Shown here in pieces: positions 1 to 10,352 of a DNA stretch of 64,000 nucleotides. The first letter of the stretch is position 1; each line of letters begins with the position of its first letter. Origin of the DNA: Kurthia senegalensis (GTDB taxonomy: Bacteria > Bacillota > Bacilli > Bacillales_A > Planococcaceae); the NCBI RefSeq assembly GCF_000285595.1, contig NZ_HE611064.1:340215-404214 (forward strand), given 5' to 3'. Both the position numbers and the translations under genes were made by a program. The notes under the pieces were generated by a model. It saw only the letters and a program-made list of their open reading frames with translations. It did no database searches and was not told the DNA's origin.

Positions 1-828
<828 letters not shown>

Positions 829-894
829 CTATGACTATTATACGCTATACGTTCATAAAAAAATAGATTGAGCTTTAATACATCACGTATTTCA

Positions 895-928
895 ACAAAA
901 AAGGCTACCCATAATGGATAGCCTTTCA
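895..928 (-). terminator. Rho-independent terminator after ndk
   Basis: An 8-bp stem (AAAGGCTA paired with TAGCCTTT) with a loop of about 11 bases and a short T run on the minus strand lies just past the ndk stop and before cheR. Confidence 0.75.
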
Positions 929-939
929 CTAACTTAAAA

Positions 940-1359
940 TTAGTGTAATTCGTTTTCGTTGAAGAATAAACCAATTTCACGTTCAGCTGAAGCTAATGAG
1001 TCAGAACCGTGGATTACGTTGTGAGATACTGTAGTTGAGTAATCGCCGCGGATTGTTCCAGGAGCTGATTCAGCAGGGTTAGTAGCGCCCATCATAAGAC
1101 GTGCTACAGAAATAACGTTTTCGCCTTCCCATACCATTGCGAATACAGGACCAGAAGTGATGAATTCTACTAATTCACCGAAGAATGGACGTTCTGCATG
1201 TTCTGCGTAGTGTTTTTCAGCTAATTCTTGAGAAATAGTCATAAGTTTAGCACCTTTAAGTACGAAACCTTTACGTTCGAAACGGTCTACGATATCACCA
1301 ACTAATTGACGTTTAACGCCGTCTGGTTTTACCATTAAAAATGTTTTTTGGATAGCCAT
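940..1359 (-). CDS. ndk: Nucleoside diphosphate kinase
   Basis: Transfers the gamma-phosphate of ATP to NDPs through a phosphohistidine to balance nucleotide pools. The start is ATG 1357-1359 ([14 protein letters not shown]), preceded by AAGGAGT; an upstream in-frame ATG would place the ribosome site inside the protein, so it was not used. The 139-residue product has the usual family length. The catalytic histidine lies in NVIHGSD (His117) and the KPDGV nucleotide-binding motif at residues 11-15. It sits between hepT and cheR as in B. subtilis, but has its own likely promoter (TTGAAA, 17 bp, TACTAT) in the 100-bp gap and its own terminator. Identification is secure. Confidence 0.97.
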   Translation of the reverse strand: MAIQKTFLMVKPDGVKRQLVGDIVDRFERKGFVLKGAKLMTISQELAEKHYAEHAERPFFGELVEFITSGPVFAMVWEGENVISVARLMMGATNPAESAPGTIRGDYSTTVSHNVIHGSDSLASAEREIGLFFNENELH

Positions 1360-1459
1360 GTTTAAATTACACTCCTTCAAGTTATATACAGGTTTTAAAC
1401 CTATTTTAAATAGTATCATTGAATACATGAAGTTTCAATGAAATTTAAGCTCGAAAGCC

Positions 1460-2434
1460 TTAAAATTTACGTTTTCCCATGTATAAAGCAATATCTTTCA
1501 ACGATTTTTTCGCTTTATGGTCTGGTAACGCTTCAATTTCTTTCAATGCTTTATTTAAATACAAATCACTAACATGCTGCGCACGACGAATAGCTTCTGA
1601 CTTTCTCATCATACGCAACATTTCTTTGCGCTCGACTTCTGTCATAGAACCGTCAATCGCTTTTTGCATTAACGGACGAATTTGAGGTTCTTCTTTTGCA
1701 TACAATGCTGGCAACGTGACATTTCCTTGCAATAAATCGCTTCCAGCCGGTTTCCCTAATTTTTGATCCGTTGACGTAAAGTCTAAAATATCGTCAATAA
1801 TTTGGAAACTCATACCGACATAGTAACCAAACCGTTCTAAATGCCAAGCAGTACGCTGATCAACACCTGCAGCGATTGCCCCTAGTCGACAACTCGATGA
1901 AATTAAAATCGCCGTCTTTCTTTTAATGCGACGGAAATAATCGCGCAAGTTTTGATCCAATGCTCGTTTATCCTCAATTTGAATAATTTCACCGATGCAA
2001 ATTTCAACCATCGTTTTTGACAATACGTGATGTGCTTCCACATCTTGTACGTACGTCATATGTTCCAATGCTTTCGCAAAAATGAAGTCCCCATCATACA
2101 TGGCAATTCGATTGTTAAATTGCGCTTTAACTGTCGGACGTCCTCTTCGCATTTCTGAATTATCAATGACATCGTCATGTACTAGCGAACCCATATGTAT
2201 AAGTTCTAACGGTACTGCCACATGCTTAATATTTTGGATATCATATTGTCCGAACTTTGCCGCTAACAAAACAAACACAGGACGAATACGCTTTCCTCCA
2301 GCTTTTAATAGATGTAAAGAAGCTTCATTCAGAAAGTGTGAAGACGAGCCCACCGCTATTTCTAATTCTTTTTCGATGACATCAATATCTGACTTTAGAT
2401 CAGCATAAAGCATTTTTAGCTTCATCTTTTCCAC
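1460..2434 (-). CDS. hepT: Heptaprenyl diphosphate synthase component II
   Basis: Catalytic subunit that, with HepS, extends farnesyl diphosphate with isopentenyl units to the C35 side chain of menaquinone-7. The two aspartate-rich motifs of trans-prenyltransferases are visible: DDVID at residues 87-91 and DDILD near 213-217, together with GGKRIRP and the QGNVTLP region. The 324-residue length fits the family. The chosen start is GTG 2432-2434, which has AGAAGG seven bases upstream; an ATG three codons later is possible. It ends the cluster hepS-menG-hepT, whose products act consecutively in menaquinone synthesis. No odd features were seen. Confidence 0.96.
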   Translation of the reverse strand: MEKMKLKMLYADLKSDIDVIEKELEIAVGSSSHFLNEASLHLLKAGGKRIRPVFVLLAAKFGQYDIQNIKHVAVPLELIHMGSLVHDDVIDNSEMRRGRPTVKAQFNNRIAMYDGDFIFAKALEHMTYVQDVEAHHVLSKTMVEICIGEIIQIEDKRALDQNLRDYFRRIKRKTAILISSSCRLGAIAAGVDQRTAWHLERFGYYVGMSFQIIDDILDFTSTDQKLGKPAGSDLLQGNVTLPALYAKEEPQIRPLMQKAIDGSMTEVERKEMLRMMRKSEAIRRAQHVSDLYLNKALKEIEALPDHKAKKSLKDIALYMGKRKF

Positions 2435-2452
2435 TTGAATACCTTCTCCCGC

Positions 2453-3154
2453 CTATTGTTTTTTGTAGCCGATATGCACAGCTGCAGCGCCACCACTATA
2501 TTTTTTAAATGTGACATTTTGTAATCCTGCTTTTTCGAACATTTTTTTCAATTGTTTCACGCCTGGGAATACGTCTGCTGACTCTTGAAGCCATGAATAT
2601 TCTTTATAACTTTTCGCAAATATTTTACCGAATAGCGGCATGATGTAATGGAAATAAAAGCGGAATAATTGTCGATACCCTGGAATTTCAGATTGAGACG
2701 TTTCAAGACAAACAACTTTGCCACCTGGTTTTACGACACGATTCATTTCACGTAATGCTTGTAAGTAATCTGGTACGTTCCTTAAACCAAATCCAACTGT
2801 TACGTAATCAAACGTATTATCCTCAAATGGTAATTCCATCGCATTCCCTTGTAGTAAAGTAACATTCGGCATATCTTTTGTTTTTTCAATTCCGACGTTC
2901 AACATGTTTTGACTAAAGTCTAAACCGTATGCTTCGCCTGTAGGTCCAATTGCTTCTGCCATCGCAATTGTCCAGTCCGCTGTCCCACAACAAACGTCTA
3001 ATGTTTTAGACCCTGGTTGCACTGCCATACGAGCCATCGTGTCTTTACGCCATAATTTGTGCAATTGAAAACTAATTACTGAATTCATTGTGTCATAGTT
3101 TCCTGAGATATTTTCAAATACTTCGTGTACGCGTTGTTCTTTTGTTTGTGCCAT
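2453..3154 (-). CDS. menG: Demethylmenaquinone methyltransferase
   Basis: SAM-dependent C-methylation of demethylmenaquinone, the last step of menaquinone synthesis. The UbiE/MenG family is recognised from [20 protein letters not shown] near the N-terminus, the SAM motif [14 protein letters not shown] and [13 protein letters not shown] in the middle, and a C-terminal [13 protein letters not shown] place the start at ATG 3152-3154 (MAQTKEQ) because AGAAGG lies nine bases upstream; the in-frame GTG three codons earlier abuts that ribosome site directly and cannot use it. The gene lies between hepS and hepT, 11-20 bases from each, and is almost certainly co-transcribed with them. The old alias ubiE applies. 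Confidence 0.96.
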   Translation of the reverse strand: MAQTKEQRVHEVFENISGNYDTMNSVISFQLHKLWRKDTMARMAVQPGSKTLDVCCGTADWTIAMAEAIGPTGEAYGLDFSQNMLNVGIEKTKDMPNVTLLQGNAMELPFEDNTFDYVTVGFGLRNVPDYLQALREMNRVVKPGGKVVCLETSQSEIPGYRQLFRFYFHYIMPLFGKIFAKSYKEYSWLQESADVFPGVKQLKKMFEKAGLQNVTFKKYSGGAAAVHIGYKKQ

Positions 3155-3174
3155 ATTTGTCACCCTTCTCTCAA

Positions 3175-3915
3175 TTAGTTATTAACGTGTGTTTGAATGC
3201 GACTTACAATGCAGTTTTTCACATCATCATGCAATAATGGAGAAGTAGAAACAACTTTTTCATACGTCGTAGCTAGCGTTTGAAGTTCATTACGTAATTT
3301 CGCTTCTAAACCATCTTCATTGAAGGCACTTATAAAGCGAGTTTGTTCATCCGTCTTGCAACTGTCTAGTTCTTTCGCAAGTCTTTGGATTAACAACCCG
3401 TATCGTGCAAAAACACTATACTGTTCGAAAGCAAAGTGTTCGAAAAATTTTTGAATTGATTCCGTTTCAATCACTTCGAGTGCATGGAGTGCATCTTGTA
3501 ATTGTACGTGAGACGTTTCGTAAAATTTTGTTTTTTCTTCGCTAATTGTTGCAACCGCTTCCGTAATCGAACGAATGAGTAAAACGTCTCCTACTTGCGC
3601 AAGCGTCGCATAGTACATGCCACTATATAAATCTCCAGCCAGTACAGTTAACTGTTGAGACTTAGATGTTGCATCATGTTCTTCGATTAAATCATGTGTA
3701 TTTAATGCCGCCATATTCATCGCAATTGCTTCTGCAGCAAGGAGTGTAGAATCGTTTGATTTTTCACCATTCAGAAAAGGAAGCAGTAAATACATGATCT
3801 CATCATCTGAAACCACTGGTTGACCTGTATATTCAAGGAGTGTTCTATGATGCAATTTAGTGAAAATATTTTGTTTAAACTGAGCTACTTTTTGTTTGAT
3901 AGTTGTTGCAATCAT
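3175..3915 (-). CDS. hepS: Heptaprenyl diphosphate synthase component I
   Basis: Non-catalytic small subunit required for chain-length control of the heptaprenyl diphosphate synthase; it dimerises with HepT. It lacks DDxxD motifs, as expected. Recognition rests on the conserved [20 protein letters not shown] segment (about residues 90-110), the following helix with LIRSITEA, and the position directly upstream of menG and hepT. The length of 246 residues is typical. ATG 3913-3915 has TGGAGAAA upstream. Sequence divergence in this family is high, so synteny carries part of the weight. Confidence 0.92.
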   Translation of the reverse strand: MIATTIKQKVAQFKQNIFTKLHHRTLLEYTGQPVVSDDEIMYLLLPFLNGEKSNDSTLLAAEAIAMNMAALNTHDLIEEHDATSKSQQLTVLAGDLYSGMYYATLAQVGDVLLIRSITEAVATISEEKTKFYETSHVQLQDALHALEVIETESIQKFFEHFAFEQYSVFARYGLLIQRLAKELDSCKTDEQTRFISAFNEDGLEAKLRNELQTLATTYEKVVSTSPLLHDDVKNCIVSRIQTHVNN

Positions 3916-3947
3916 AAAATTTCTCCATTCAATTTGTTTCCGTGAAA

Positions 3948-4169
3948 CTATTTTTTAGAGCCGCTATGCATAATTCCGTGAGCTGTTTGAATTTCAGCTT
4001 TGCCGCGAATTTTCATCGCCGACGTATTTTCTGTAAATTGAGCAATCATCACTTCACCTTGGTCAAGCTTTTCTGAGTGATGAAATTTCGTATCGTCACC
4101 ACGTGTTAAGCCGATTACGTGAACGCCATCTTCTTCTGCACGAATAACGACGTATTCATTTTCTGCCAT
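3948..4169 (-). CDS. mtrB: Tryptophan RNA-binding attenuation protein TRAP
   Basis: TRAP is an 11-subunit ring that, when loaded with tryptophan, binds GAG/UAG repeats in trp mRNA leaders and causes termination or blocks translation. The 73-residue product is nearly collinear with B. subtilis Mtr[34 protein letters not shown] and [14 protein letters not shown], including the threonine and glycine loops that contact tryptophan and the KKR-type RNA-binding face. It follows folE by 64 bases, the classic folE-mtrB pair. No trp operon lies in this window, so its targets are elsewhere. Confidence 0.96.
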   Translation of the reverse strand: MAENEYVVIRAEEDGVHVIGLTRGDDTKFHHSEKLDQGEVMIAQFTENTSAMKIRGKAEIQTAHGIMHSGSKK

Positions 4170-4232
4170 ACTATTCGACTCCTTTTTACATAAAATTTTC
4201 TCTCTTAATCATATCATAAACATACTCGCATT

Positions 4233-4823
4233 TTAAGACATTTGGATGAATGATAGAATTTCTGAACGCTTCACATCATCCGTTTCGAAAATACCTTTCG
4301 CGACAGATGTAATCGTTTTAGCACCCGGTTTTTTAATTCCTCGCATCGTCATACACATATGCTCTGCTTCAAGGAGTACGTAAACACCTTTTGGATTTAA
4401 TTTTTCTTGTAATACTTCGGCTACTTCCGCAGTAATACGTTCTTGTAGTTGCGGACGACGCGCAACCGTATCAACGGTACGTGCCAATTTACTTAATCCA
4501 GCAACGACACCATCTTGTGGAATATAGGCTACGTGTGCTTTCCCGTAAAAAGGTACTAGGTGATGTTCGCACATTGAAAAGAAAGGAATATCTTTCACAA
4601 GAACAACTTCATCATGCCCTTCGTGAAAAACTGTTTCAAAATATTCACGTGCATCCGTATGTAGTCCTGCAAACATTTCTCCGTACATTTTTGCTACGCG
4701 ATTTGGCGTATCTAGTAAGCCTTCACGATTTGGATCTTCCCCAACTGCTTCAAGAATCATCGTTACGGCTTCTTTTATTTTATTTAAATCTACTTGTTTA
4801 TTATTTTCTGTCGTATTCGTCAA
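4233..4823 (-). CDS. folE: GTP cyclohydrolase I
   Basis: Converts GTP to 7,8-dihydroneopterin triphosphate, the first step of folate synthesis, as a zinc-dependent decamer. The zinc ligands are visible as Cys and His in MCEHHLVPF, with the second cysteine in [11 protein letters not shown]. The QERIT and RGIKKPG motifs complete the active site. The 196-residue length is normal. It is upstream of mtrB with a short gap and probably co-transcribed. The promoter must lie in the roughly 120-bp gap below the hbs terminator region. Confidence 0.96.
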   Translation of the reverse strand: MTNTTENNKQVDLNKIKEAVTMILEAVGEDPNREGLLDTPNRVAKMYGEMFAGLHTDAREYFETVFHEGHDEVVLVKDIPFFSMCEHHLVPFYGKAHVAYIPQDGVVAGLSKLARTVDTVARRPQLQERITAEVAEVLQEKLNPKGVYVLLEAEHMCMTMRGIKKPGAKTITSVAKGIFETDDVKRSEILSFIQMS

Positions 4824-4945
4824 AGTCTCGTTCCTCCAAATAAAAGCAATGCATTTCTCTTCCTAGATGTTAGCATAACGACGCCTTTCACGCAAAGATT
4901 GTAAAGGTAATAATAGGCTTTTTCACACGTTTTTTTCATGAAACA

Positions 4946-4998
4946 GGAAAGAGGCTACCATCAAGCTGAATAATCCAGCTAAATGGTAGCCTCTTTCC
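4946..4998. repeat. Perfect 16-bp inverted repeat with nested stem between hbs and folE
   Basis: Arms at 4946-4961 and 4983-4998 are perfectly complementary over 16 bp (GGAAAGAGGCTACCAT and its reverse complement). Inside is a second 5-bp stem, AGCTG/CAGCT, with a 7-base loop. Neither side has a T run, so it is not a standard intrinsic terminator, and the hbs terminator proper lies just before it on the transcribed strand. It could be a processing site, a protein-binding site or an mRNA stabiliser. Confidence 0.6.
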
Positions 4999-5008
4999 CC
5001 CATACTTT

Positions 5009-5039
5009 ACAAAAAAAGAACAGCTATACAGCTGTTCTA
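5009..5039 (-). terminator. Intrinsic terminator of hbs
   Basis: On the minus strand the sequence AGAACAGCTGTATAGCTGTTCT forms a 9-10 bp stem followed by seven Ts, immediately downstream of the hbs stop. Confidence 0.9.
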
Positions 5040-5053
5040 TGTAATGCACGAAA

Positions 5054-5329
5054 TTATGCTTTAACGGCATCTTTAAGTGCTTTACCTGGTTTGAAAGCAG
5101 GTACTTTGCTTGCAGCGATTTCGATTTCTTTACCAGTTTGTGGGTTACGACCTTTACGAGCCGCGCGTTCACGCACTTCAAAGTTACCAAAACCGATTAG
5201 TTGTACTTTGTCGCCTTTTGCAAGAGCGTCTTGAATTGTTTCGAAAACAGCTTCAACAGCTTTGCTTGCATCTTTCTTAGAAAGTTCTGAAGCTTCTGCA
5301 ACAGCATTTACTAGTTCTGTTTTGTTCAT
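5054..5329 (-). CDS. hbs: DNA-binding protein HU
   Basis: Small basic nucleoid protein that bends and compacts DNA as a homodimer. The 91-residue product starts [12 protein letters not shown] and contains the DNA-arm segment around [10 protein letters not shown] (Pro at the tip of the beta-arm) and the [14 protein letters not shown]-terminus typical of HU. The start is ATG 5327-5329, with AGGAGGTGAC upstream; an in-frame GTG three codons earlier lies in that ribosome site and was rejected. The gene stands alone between its own terminator and a 630-bp AT-rich spacer, where B. subtilis has spoIVA. Confidence 0.97.
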   Translation of the reverse strand: MNKTELVNAVAEASELSKKDASKAVEAVFETIQDALAKGDKVQLIGFGNFEVRERAARKGRNPQTGKEIEIAASKVPAFKPGKALKDAVKA

Positions 5330-5339
5330 ACTAGTCACC

Positions 5340-5915
5340 TCCTCTCAAGGAATGTGCGAAATCATGTAAAAAGATTATCACACTCTCTTATTGCTATGCA
5401 ACCATATTTATACTCCTTTTACCAACTTTGAGCAACTTTAAGCCTTATTTGTGAAAAATAGACCTTTTAACCTATCAAAACCATTGATATAACAGCATTT
5501 ATAACAAAAATTAATTGTTTTTTATACACATTTTACATCCCGATATTTTTCCTTTATTTAGGATATTTCAACATTTTATATCACTCGTATTACCTTCAAT
5601 ATATTTTATTCATTTATTCGTGAATGGCTATTCATTTTCTTTTTTAATGAGCGAACAAACGTTTTATTTTTCATTATTCATCTGATTAACGAATTTTATT
5701 TTACTTATAAATAAAAATGTTCGTATTTATTTTTCACGTATATTATATACTTTCTTAATGAATCGCTTATTTTAACAGGATTTCACTAAAAATGCGAAAT
5801 AAAATTTTTTTGAACGTTCGATTTTTTTATATGCGTGAAAAATATATACTTCATCTCTTCGCAAATATACATATAAAATAAGTCAATATGCTTATTAAAA
5901 ATAATAAAATAAAGT
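5340..5915. other. AT-rich gene-free spacer between hbs and gpsA
   Basis: Almost 600 bases of very low GC content with no open frame that has a ribosome site. It must contain the hbs promoter near its left end. An imperfect inverted repeat joins TTTTTCACGTATAT near 5731-5744 with ATATGCGTGAAAAA near 5830-5843. I see no residual spoIVA coding sequence, although B. subtilis carries that gene here. Confidence 0.6.
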
Positions 5916-5920
5916 TAAAA

Positions 5921-5958
5921 AAAATAGTAAAAGGAGAAAAATCTCCTTTTACTATTTT
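5921..5958 (-). terminator. Terminator of the der-gpsA unit
   Basis: A perfect 16-bp inverted repeat (AAAATAGTAAAAGGAG and its complement) with a 6-base loop lies 13 bases after the gpsA stop and ends in a T-rich tract on the minus strand. Confidence 0.9.
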
Positions 5959-5970
5959 GTATTATTCATA

Positions 5971-6993
5971 TTATTTTGTGTTATACGTTGCATCTAATTC
6001 TTGTTTTTTCATACGAAGCATTAATGATTCAACGGTTTCTATAGGTTCTTGATCTTCAAATAATACACGGTACAATGCACCTGCAATCGGAAGTGCTACC
6101 TCGTATTTTTCAGAAAGTTGATGTGCTGCTTTTGCAGTACGTACCCCTTCAACGACCATCCCCATTTTTTCAAGGATTTCATCTAATTTTAAACCTTCAC
6201 CAAGCATATAACCTGCACGGTAGTTACGTGAGTGAATAGACGTACACGTTACGATTAAATCACCCATTCCTGTTAAGCCCATAAACGTTAAAGGATTGGC
6301 ACCCATTTTAACGCCTAATCGCGATATCTCTGCTAAACCACGTGTAATAAGTGCCGCTTTTGCGTTATCGCCGTAGCCGATTCCATCAATAACGCCTGCT
6401 GCTAATGCAATGACATTTTTCAATGCCCCACCAATTTCAACACCGATTACATCTTGGTTCGTATACACACGGAAATAACTGTTCATAAATAAATCTTGAA
6501 CACGCTCAGCAGCCTCAATATTTTCACATGTCGCCGCTACAGTCGTTGGATGATGCTTCACGACTTCCTCAGCGTGACTTGGACCTGATAATACAACTAA
6601 GTCTTGAACCATTTCAGGAGCTAATTCTTCACGCATTAATTGCGAAATACGTAGTAATGATCCTGGTTCAATCCCTTTTGATACGTGTACAAATAATTTC
6701 GGACGATCAATTGCCGCCATAATTTTTTGACACGTTTCACGAATTCCTTTTGTCGGTACAGCCATAACAATTACATCTGCATGCTTAACAGCTTCTTCAA
6801 TCGAACTTGTCGCTTTTAACGTACTTGATAATGTTACTTCAGGCAAATACTTTTTATTCGTATGTTGCTCATTAATTTCTAAAGCTTGCTCTTCACGATG
6901 AGACCAAATTAACGTTTGTTGTTTGTTTTCATCTAATACTGTTGCAAGTGCCGTTCCCCATGAACCTGCACCAAAGACCGTTACTTTTTCCAT
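5971..6993 (-). CDS. gpsA: NAD(P)-dependent glycerol-3-phosphate dehydrogenase
   Basis: Reduces dihydroxyacetone phosphate to sn-glycerol-3-phosphate, the backbone of membrane phospholipids. The N-terminal Rossmann motif is VFGAGSWGTALA (residues 6-17). VSKGIEPG, LSGPSHAEEV and the catalytic-lysine region EIGGALKNVIALAAG follow, then the helical C-terminal domain with LTGMGDLIVTCTS and GMVVEGVRTA. The 340-residue length is normal. ATG 6991-6993 has GAGGGG upstream. It is 14 bases downstream of der, so the two are co-transcribed, and together with plsC further upstream it links this region to phospholipid synthesis. Confidence 0.97.
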   Translation of the reverse strand: MEKVTVFGAGSWGTALATVLDENKQQTLIWSHREEQALEINEQHTNKKYLPEVTLSSTLKATSSIEEAVKHADVIVMAVPTKGIRETCQKIMAAIDRPKLFVHVSKGIEPGSLLRISQLMREELAPEMVQDLVVLSGPSHAEEVVKHHPTTVAATCENIEAAERVQDLFMNSYFRVYTNQDVIGVEIGGALKNVIALAAGVIDGIGYGDNAKAALITRGLAEISRLGVKMGANPLTFMGLTGMGDLIVTCTSIHSRNYRAGYMLGEGLKLDEILEKMGMVVEGVRTAKAAHQLSEKYEVALPIAGALYRVLFEDQEPIETVESLMLRMKKQELDATYNTK

Positions 6994-7007
6994 CTTAATC
7001 GCCCCTC

Positions 7008-8318
7008 TTAATCTCGATTACGCGTAATAATACGAATAGGTGTTCCTTCAAAATCAAACGTATCACGAATACGGTTTTCTAAGAAACGTTCGTACGTAAA
7101 GTGCATTAGTTCTGCATCATTTACGAATACAACAAATGTCGGAGGTTGAATGGCAACTTGTGTTCCATAATAAATACGTAAACGACGACCTTTATCTGTT
7201 GGCGCTGGATTACGGGCAATCGCATCCATAATCACTTCATTTAGAATACTTGATTGAACACGCATCGTATGGTTAGCATGTACACGGTTAATAACTGGTA
7301 ACATATCATGTACACGTTTCCCTGTTTTCGCTGATGTGAAAACAATTGGTGCATAATCTAAGTAAACGAATTGTTCACGAATTTCTTCGATTTTTTTGTT
7401 CATTGTTTTTTCATCTTTGATGACAGCATCCCATTTGTTCATCACGATAATAATTGCTTTCCCTGCTTCATGCGCATAACCAGCAATTTTCTTATCTTGT
7501 TCTTGAATGCCTTCTTCACCATTTAAAACGACTAAAACAACGTCAGAACGTTCAATCGCTCTCATTGCACGTAATACAGAATATTTTTCTGTCGTTTCGT
7601 ACACTTTCCCTTTTTTACGCATGCCAGCTGTATCAATAATTACATATTCTTGGCCATCATATTCATAAGGCGTATCGATTGCATCACGCGTCGTACCTGC
7701 AACATCAGACACGATAACACGTTGATCGCCTAAAATAGAGTTAACTAAAGATGACTTCCCAACATTTGGACGACCGATTAATGAGAATTTAATCACGCTA
7801 TCATCATAATCTGTGTCATCTTGTTCTGGGAAGTTTTTCGCACATTCATCTAATAAGTCACCTAGACCTAGACCATGAGAACCTGAGATTGGGTACGGAT
7901 CGCCAAATCCTAATGAATAGAAATCCCAAATAAGGTCGCGCATATCAGGGTTATCGATTTTGTTAACTGCTAATACGACGGGTTTTTTCGTTTTGTATAA
8001 AATTTTCGCAACTTGTTCATCTTCCATTGTGACACCTTCACGACCATTTGTCATAAAGATGATGACGTCAGCTTCATCCATTGCTACTTCTGCTTGTTGG
8101 CGAATTTCTTCTAAGAACGGTTCGTCTCCAAGTTGAATACCACCTGTGTCAATTACATTAAAATCGTGCGTTAACCATTCTGCTGAGCTGTAAATACGGT
8201 CACGTGTTACCCCAGCGATATCTTCAACGATAGAAACTCGTTCGCCTACGATACGGTTAAAAATTGTTGATTTTCCGACGTTTGGTCGACCAACAATTGC
8301 GATGACTGGTTTCGTCAT
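7008..8318 (-). CDS. der: Ribosome-assembly GTPase Der (EngA)
   Basis: Essential tandem GTPase acting in 50S subunit maturation. Two G domains are visible: G1 GRPNVGKS at residues 10-17 with DTGG and NKID, and a second GRPNVGKSS near 182-190 with [10 protein letters not shown] and NKWD. A KH-like C-terminal domain ([21 protein letters not shown]) follows. The 436-residue length matches the family exactly. ATG 8316-8318. Its 178-base leader contains a hairpin followed by Ts (8365-8397), so expression may be attenuated or partly uncoupled from ypfD. Confidence 0.98.
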   Translation of the reverse strand: MTKPVIAIVGRPNVGKSTIFNRIVGERVSIVEDIAGVTRDRIYSSAEWLTHDFNVIDTGGIQLGDEPFLEEIRQQAEVAMDEADVIIFMTNGREGVTMEDEQVAKILYKTKKPVVLAVNKIDNPDMRDLIWDFYSLGFGDPYPISGSHGLGLGDLLDECAKNFPEQDDTDYDDSVIKFSLIGRPNVGKSSLVNSILGDQRVIVSDVAGTTRDAIDTPYEYDGQEYVIIDTAGMRKKGKVYETTEKYSVLRAMRAIERSDVVLVVLNGEEGIQEQDKKIAGYAHEAGKAIIIVMNKWDAVIKDEKTMNKKIEEIREQFVYLDYAPIVFTSAKTGKRVHDMLPVINRVHANHTMRVQSSILNEVIMDAIARNPAPTDKGRRLRIYYGTQVAIQPPTFVVFVNDAELMHFTYERFLENRIRDTFDFEGTPIRIITRNRD

Positions 8319-8364
8319 AGTTTACTTCATCCTTCCAGCTTTTCATGAATCTTTATTTGCAACA

Positions 8365-8397
8365 AAAAAGATGATGGTACGGAAACGCCCATCACCT
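8365..8397 (-). terminator. Possible terminator or attenuator in the der leader
   Basis: On the minus strand TGATGG and CCATCA form a short stem around GCGTTTCCGTA, followed by ATCTTTTTTG. It lies between the ypfD terminator and the der start, about 47 bases upstream of der. Confidence 0.45.
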
Positions 8398-8451
8398 AAT
8401 CCGTATACTTTCCATTTGTACTTTCATTCTAACAAAGTTACGTCCTATTGA

Positions 8452-8489
8452 AAAGAAAAACAGATGAATTCAAAAAATCCATCTGTGTT
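8452..8489 (-). terminator. Terminator of the S1-domain gene
   Basis: Minus-strand stem ACAGATG/CATCTGT followed by TTTTTCTTTT, located 8-45 bases after the stop of the S1-domain gene. Confidence 0.75.
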
Positions 8490-8496
8490 CTTCGGA

Positions 8497-9675
8497 CTAT
8501 TCTTCAGATTTGAAGTTCTTTAATTGCTCGCCTAAAAGATCTCCAAACGAGAAGCCATTTTCTTGTTCTGGCAGTTCAAATGATTCTTCATCAGGCTCGT
8601 CTGATGCTTCTTTTTCAAGTAACTCGCGGATGCTAAGCGCTAAACGCTTCTCATCTTCGCTTACTTCTAATACTTTCACTTGTACTTCCTGTCCTTCTTC
8701 TAACACTTCATGTGGCGTATTAATATGTTTATGCGCAATTTGAGAAATGTGCACTAAACCTTCTACACCTGGGAATACTTCAACGAAAGCACCGAATGTT
8801 ACGAGACGGCGAACGACGCCTGTTAAAACAGAACCTTTCGCTGCTTTCTCTTCAATTCCTTCCCACGGACCTGCTAATGTATCTTTAATTGAAAGTGAAA
8901 TACGCTCGTTCACAGGATCAACAGATAGTACTTTTACTTGTACTTCTTGTCCTTCTGACAACACATCGTATACGTTTGAAACGTGTTCATGTGCAACTTG
9001 AGATATGTGTACTAAACCGTCCACACCACCGATATCAACAAAAGCACCAAATGTCGCAATTCGTTGAACTGTTCCTGTCAGAATATCTCCTTCTTTAATC
9101 GTATTAATCACTTCTACTTTTTTCTCTGCTTTTAAATCTTCTAATACCGCTCTGTGAGATAAAATGAGACGATTTTTTTCTTGATCCATTTCGACAATTT
9201 TAAATTGTAATGTTTTACCTTTATAATCATCGAACGTTTCTACGAAATAATCTTCTACTAATGAAGCAGGTACGAAACCTCGAACGCCTAAGTCGATCAC
9301 AAGACCGCCTTTCACGACATCTTTCACTTCCGATTCGATGACTTCTCCACTTTCAAATTGCTTTTTCAAAACGTCCCATGCAGCAACTGCATCGACTTGA
9401 CGTTTAGAAAGGACATAATTACCTGTTCCTTCTGAATCTTCTGATGGTTCTTCCACCTTTTTAACAACGACTTCAAATTCATCGCCAACTGACACGGCAT
9501 CTGACGCCTTTTCAACGTGTAAACTTGATAATTCGCTAATAGGAATAATTCCGTCATACTTAGCATTTGGGATAGATACGATTACGCGGTTGTCCTCCAC
9601 AGACTCTACGCGAGCACGTACAACATCCCCATCTTTTAACTCTTTTACTTCGTTTAGATTCATTTCTTCAGACAT
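8497..9675 (-). CDS. ypfD: Ribosomal protein S1 homologue (YpfD-like, four S1 domains)
   Basis: RNA-binding protein built from four S1/OB-fold repeats, here around residues 13-85, 100-170, 185-260 and 270-345. The last two have nearly identical cores (TGTVQRIATFGAFVDIGGVDGLVHIS and a similar following repeat). The tail is acidic. In low-GC Firmicutes this shorter S1 homologue (392 residues against six domains in E. coli) is often annotated rpsA but does not substitute fully for ribosome-bound S1; its exact role is unsettled. ATG 9673-9675 has GGGGGA upstream. It lies between plsC/cmk and der as in B. subtilis. Confidence 0.93.
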   Translation of the reverse strand: MSEEMNLNEVKELKDGDVVRARVESVEDNRVIVSIPNAKYDGIIPISELSSLHVEKASDAVSVGDEFEVVVKKVEEPSEDSEGTGNYVLSKRQVDAVAAWDVLKKQFESGEVIESEVKDVVKGGLVIDLGVRGFVPASLVEDYFVETFDDYKGKTLQFKIVEMDQEKNRLILSHRAVLEDLKAEKKVEVINTIKEGDILTGTVQRIATFGAFVDIGGVDGLVHISQVAHEHVSNVYDVLSEGQEVQVKVLSVDPVNERISLSIKDTLAGPWEGIEEKAAKGSVLTGVVRRLVTFGAFVEVFPGVEGLVHISQIAHKHINTPHEVLEEGQEVQVKVLEVSEDEKRLALSIRELLEKEASDEPDEESFELPEQENGFSFGDLLGEQLKNFKSEE

Positions 9676-9753
9676 ATGTAATCCCCCTTCACATCGATTA
9701 CTTCCATTTTAGTCGATACAACGCTTAAAAACAAAAATAACTTACAAAATTAA

Positions 9754-10350
9754 CTAATTATTTTTATTTTGGTGTTCATCTAAAATTGCTTGAATTCTAG
9801 ACATAATAACCTCTGTTACTTCTTCAGCTTTTGCGCGGCGTTCACGGTACTGCGTCATATCAATTGGCTTACCAAAAACAACTGTAATCGGACGGAAACG
9901 TTTATAAGGTCCTAAGACGGCACACGGTAAGACGACAGCATCCCCTCCGCGTAATGCGAAGAAACCAGCTCCACTGAAGCCTTCACCTAATTTACCATCT
10001 TTACTACGGTGACCTTCTGGGAAAAGCCCTACAACTTGTCCGCTTCTCAATAAATTCAATGCTGTACGCAATGCTTGTCGATCGCTAAAGCCTCGTTTAA
10101 CAGGAAAAGCATTTATCTTTGGTAGTATACCCTTAAGTACGGGTACATTAAACAATTCTTCTTTCGCCATAAAATGCATAGAACGTGGTGATGCGATCCC
10201 TACTACAGGTGGGTCTAAGTTCGAAATATGATTCGAACAAAGTAGGACGCCTCCTTCTTTCGGAAAGTTTTCAGCACCGATGACATTTACACGATGTATT
10301 GGAAACAGAACATTTTTTACAGTATTACGAGCAAACTGATAAAATTCCAT
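9754..10350 (-). CDS. plsC: 1-acylglycerol-3-phosphate O-acyltransferase (PlsC family)
   Basis: Acylates lysophosphatidic acid to phosphatidic acid at the membrane. The acyltransferase block I NHISNLDPP (NHxxxxD, residues 41-49), block II with FPVKRG and block III LFPEGHRS are all present. The 198-residue length is standard. ATG 10348-10350 starts two bases after the cmk stop, implying translational coupling. With gpsA nearby, the region covers early phospholipid synthesis. B. subtilis places plsC elsewhere, but a cmk-plsC pair is common in other Bacillales. Confidence 0.93.
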   Translation of the reverse strand: MEFYQFARNTVKNVLFPIHRVNVIGAENFPKEGGVLLCSNHISNLDPPVVGIASPRSMHFMAKEELFNVPVLKGILPKINAFPVKRGFSDRQALRTALNLLRSGQVVGLFPEGHRSKDGKLGEGFSGAGFFALRGGDAVVLPCAVLGPYKRFRPITVVFGKPIDMTQYRERRAKAEEVTEVIMSRIQAILDEHQNKNN

Positions 10351-10352
10351 TT

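Noticed and set aside
4936-5190. 84-residue frame overlapping hbs on the same strand
   Set aside because: It is a shadow of hbs in another frame that runs through the hbs terminator and has no ribosome site of its own.
5340-5915. AT-rich spacer considered as a replication origin
   Set aside because: No cluster of DnaA boxes and no dnaA, dnaN or rep genes nearby; it is better explained as the former spoIVA locus and promoter region.
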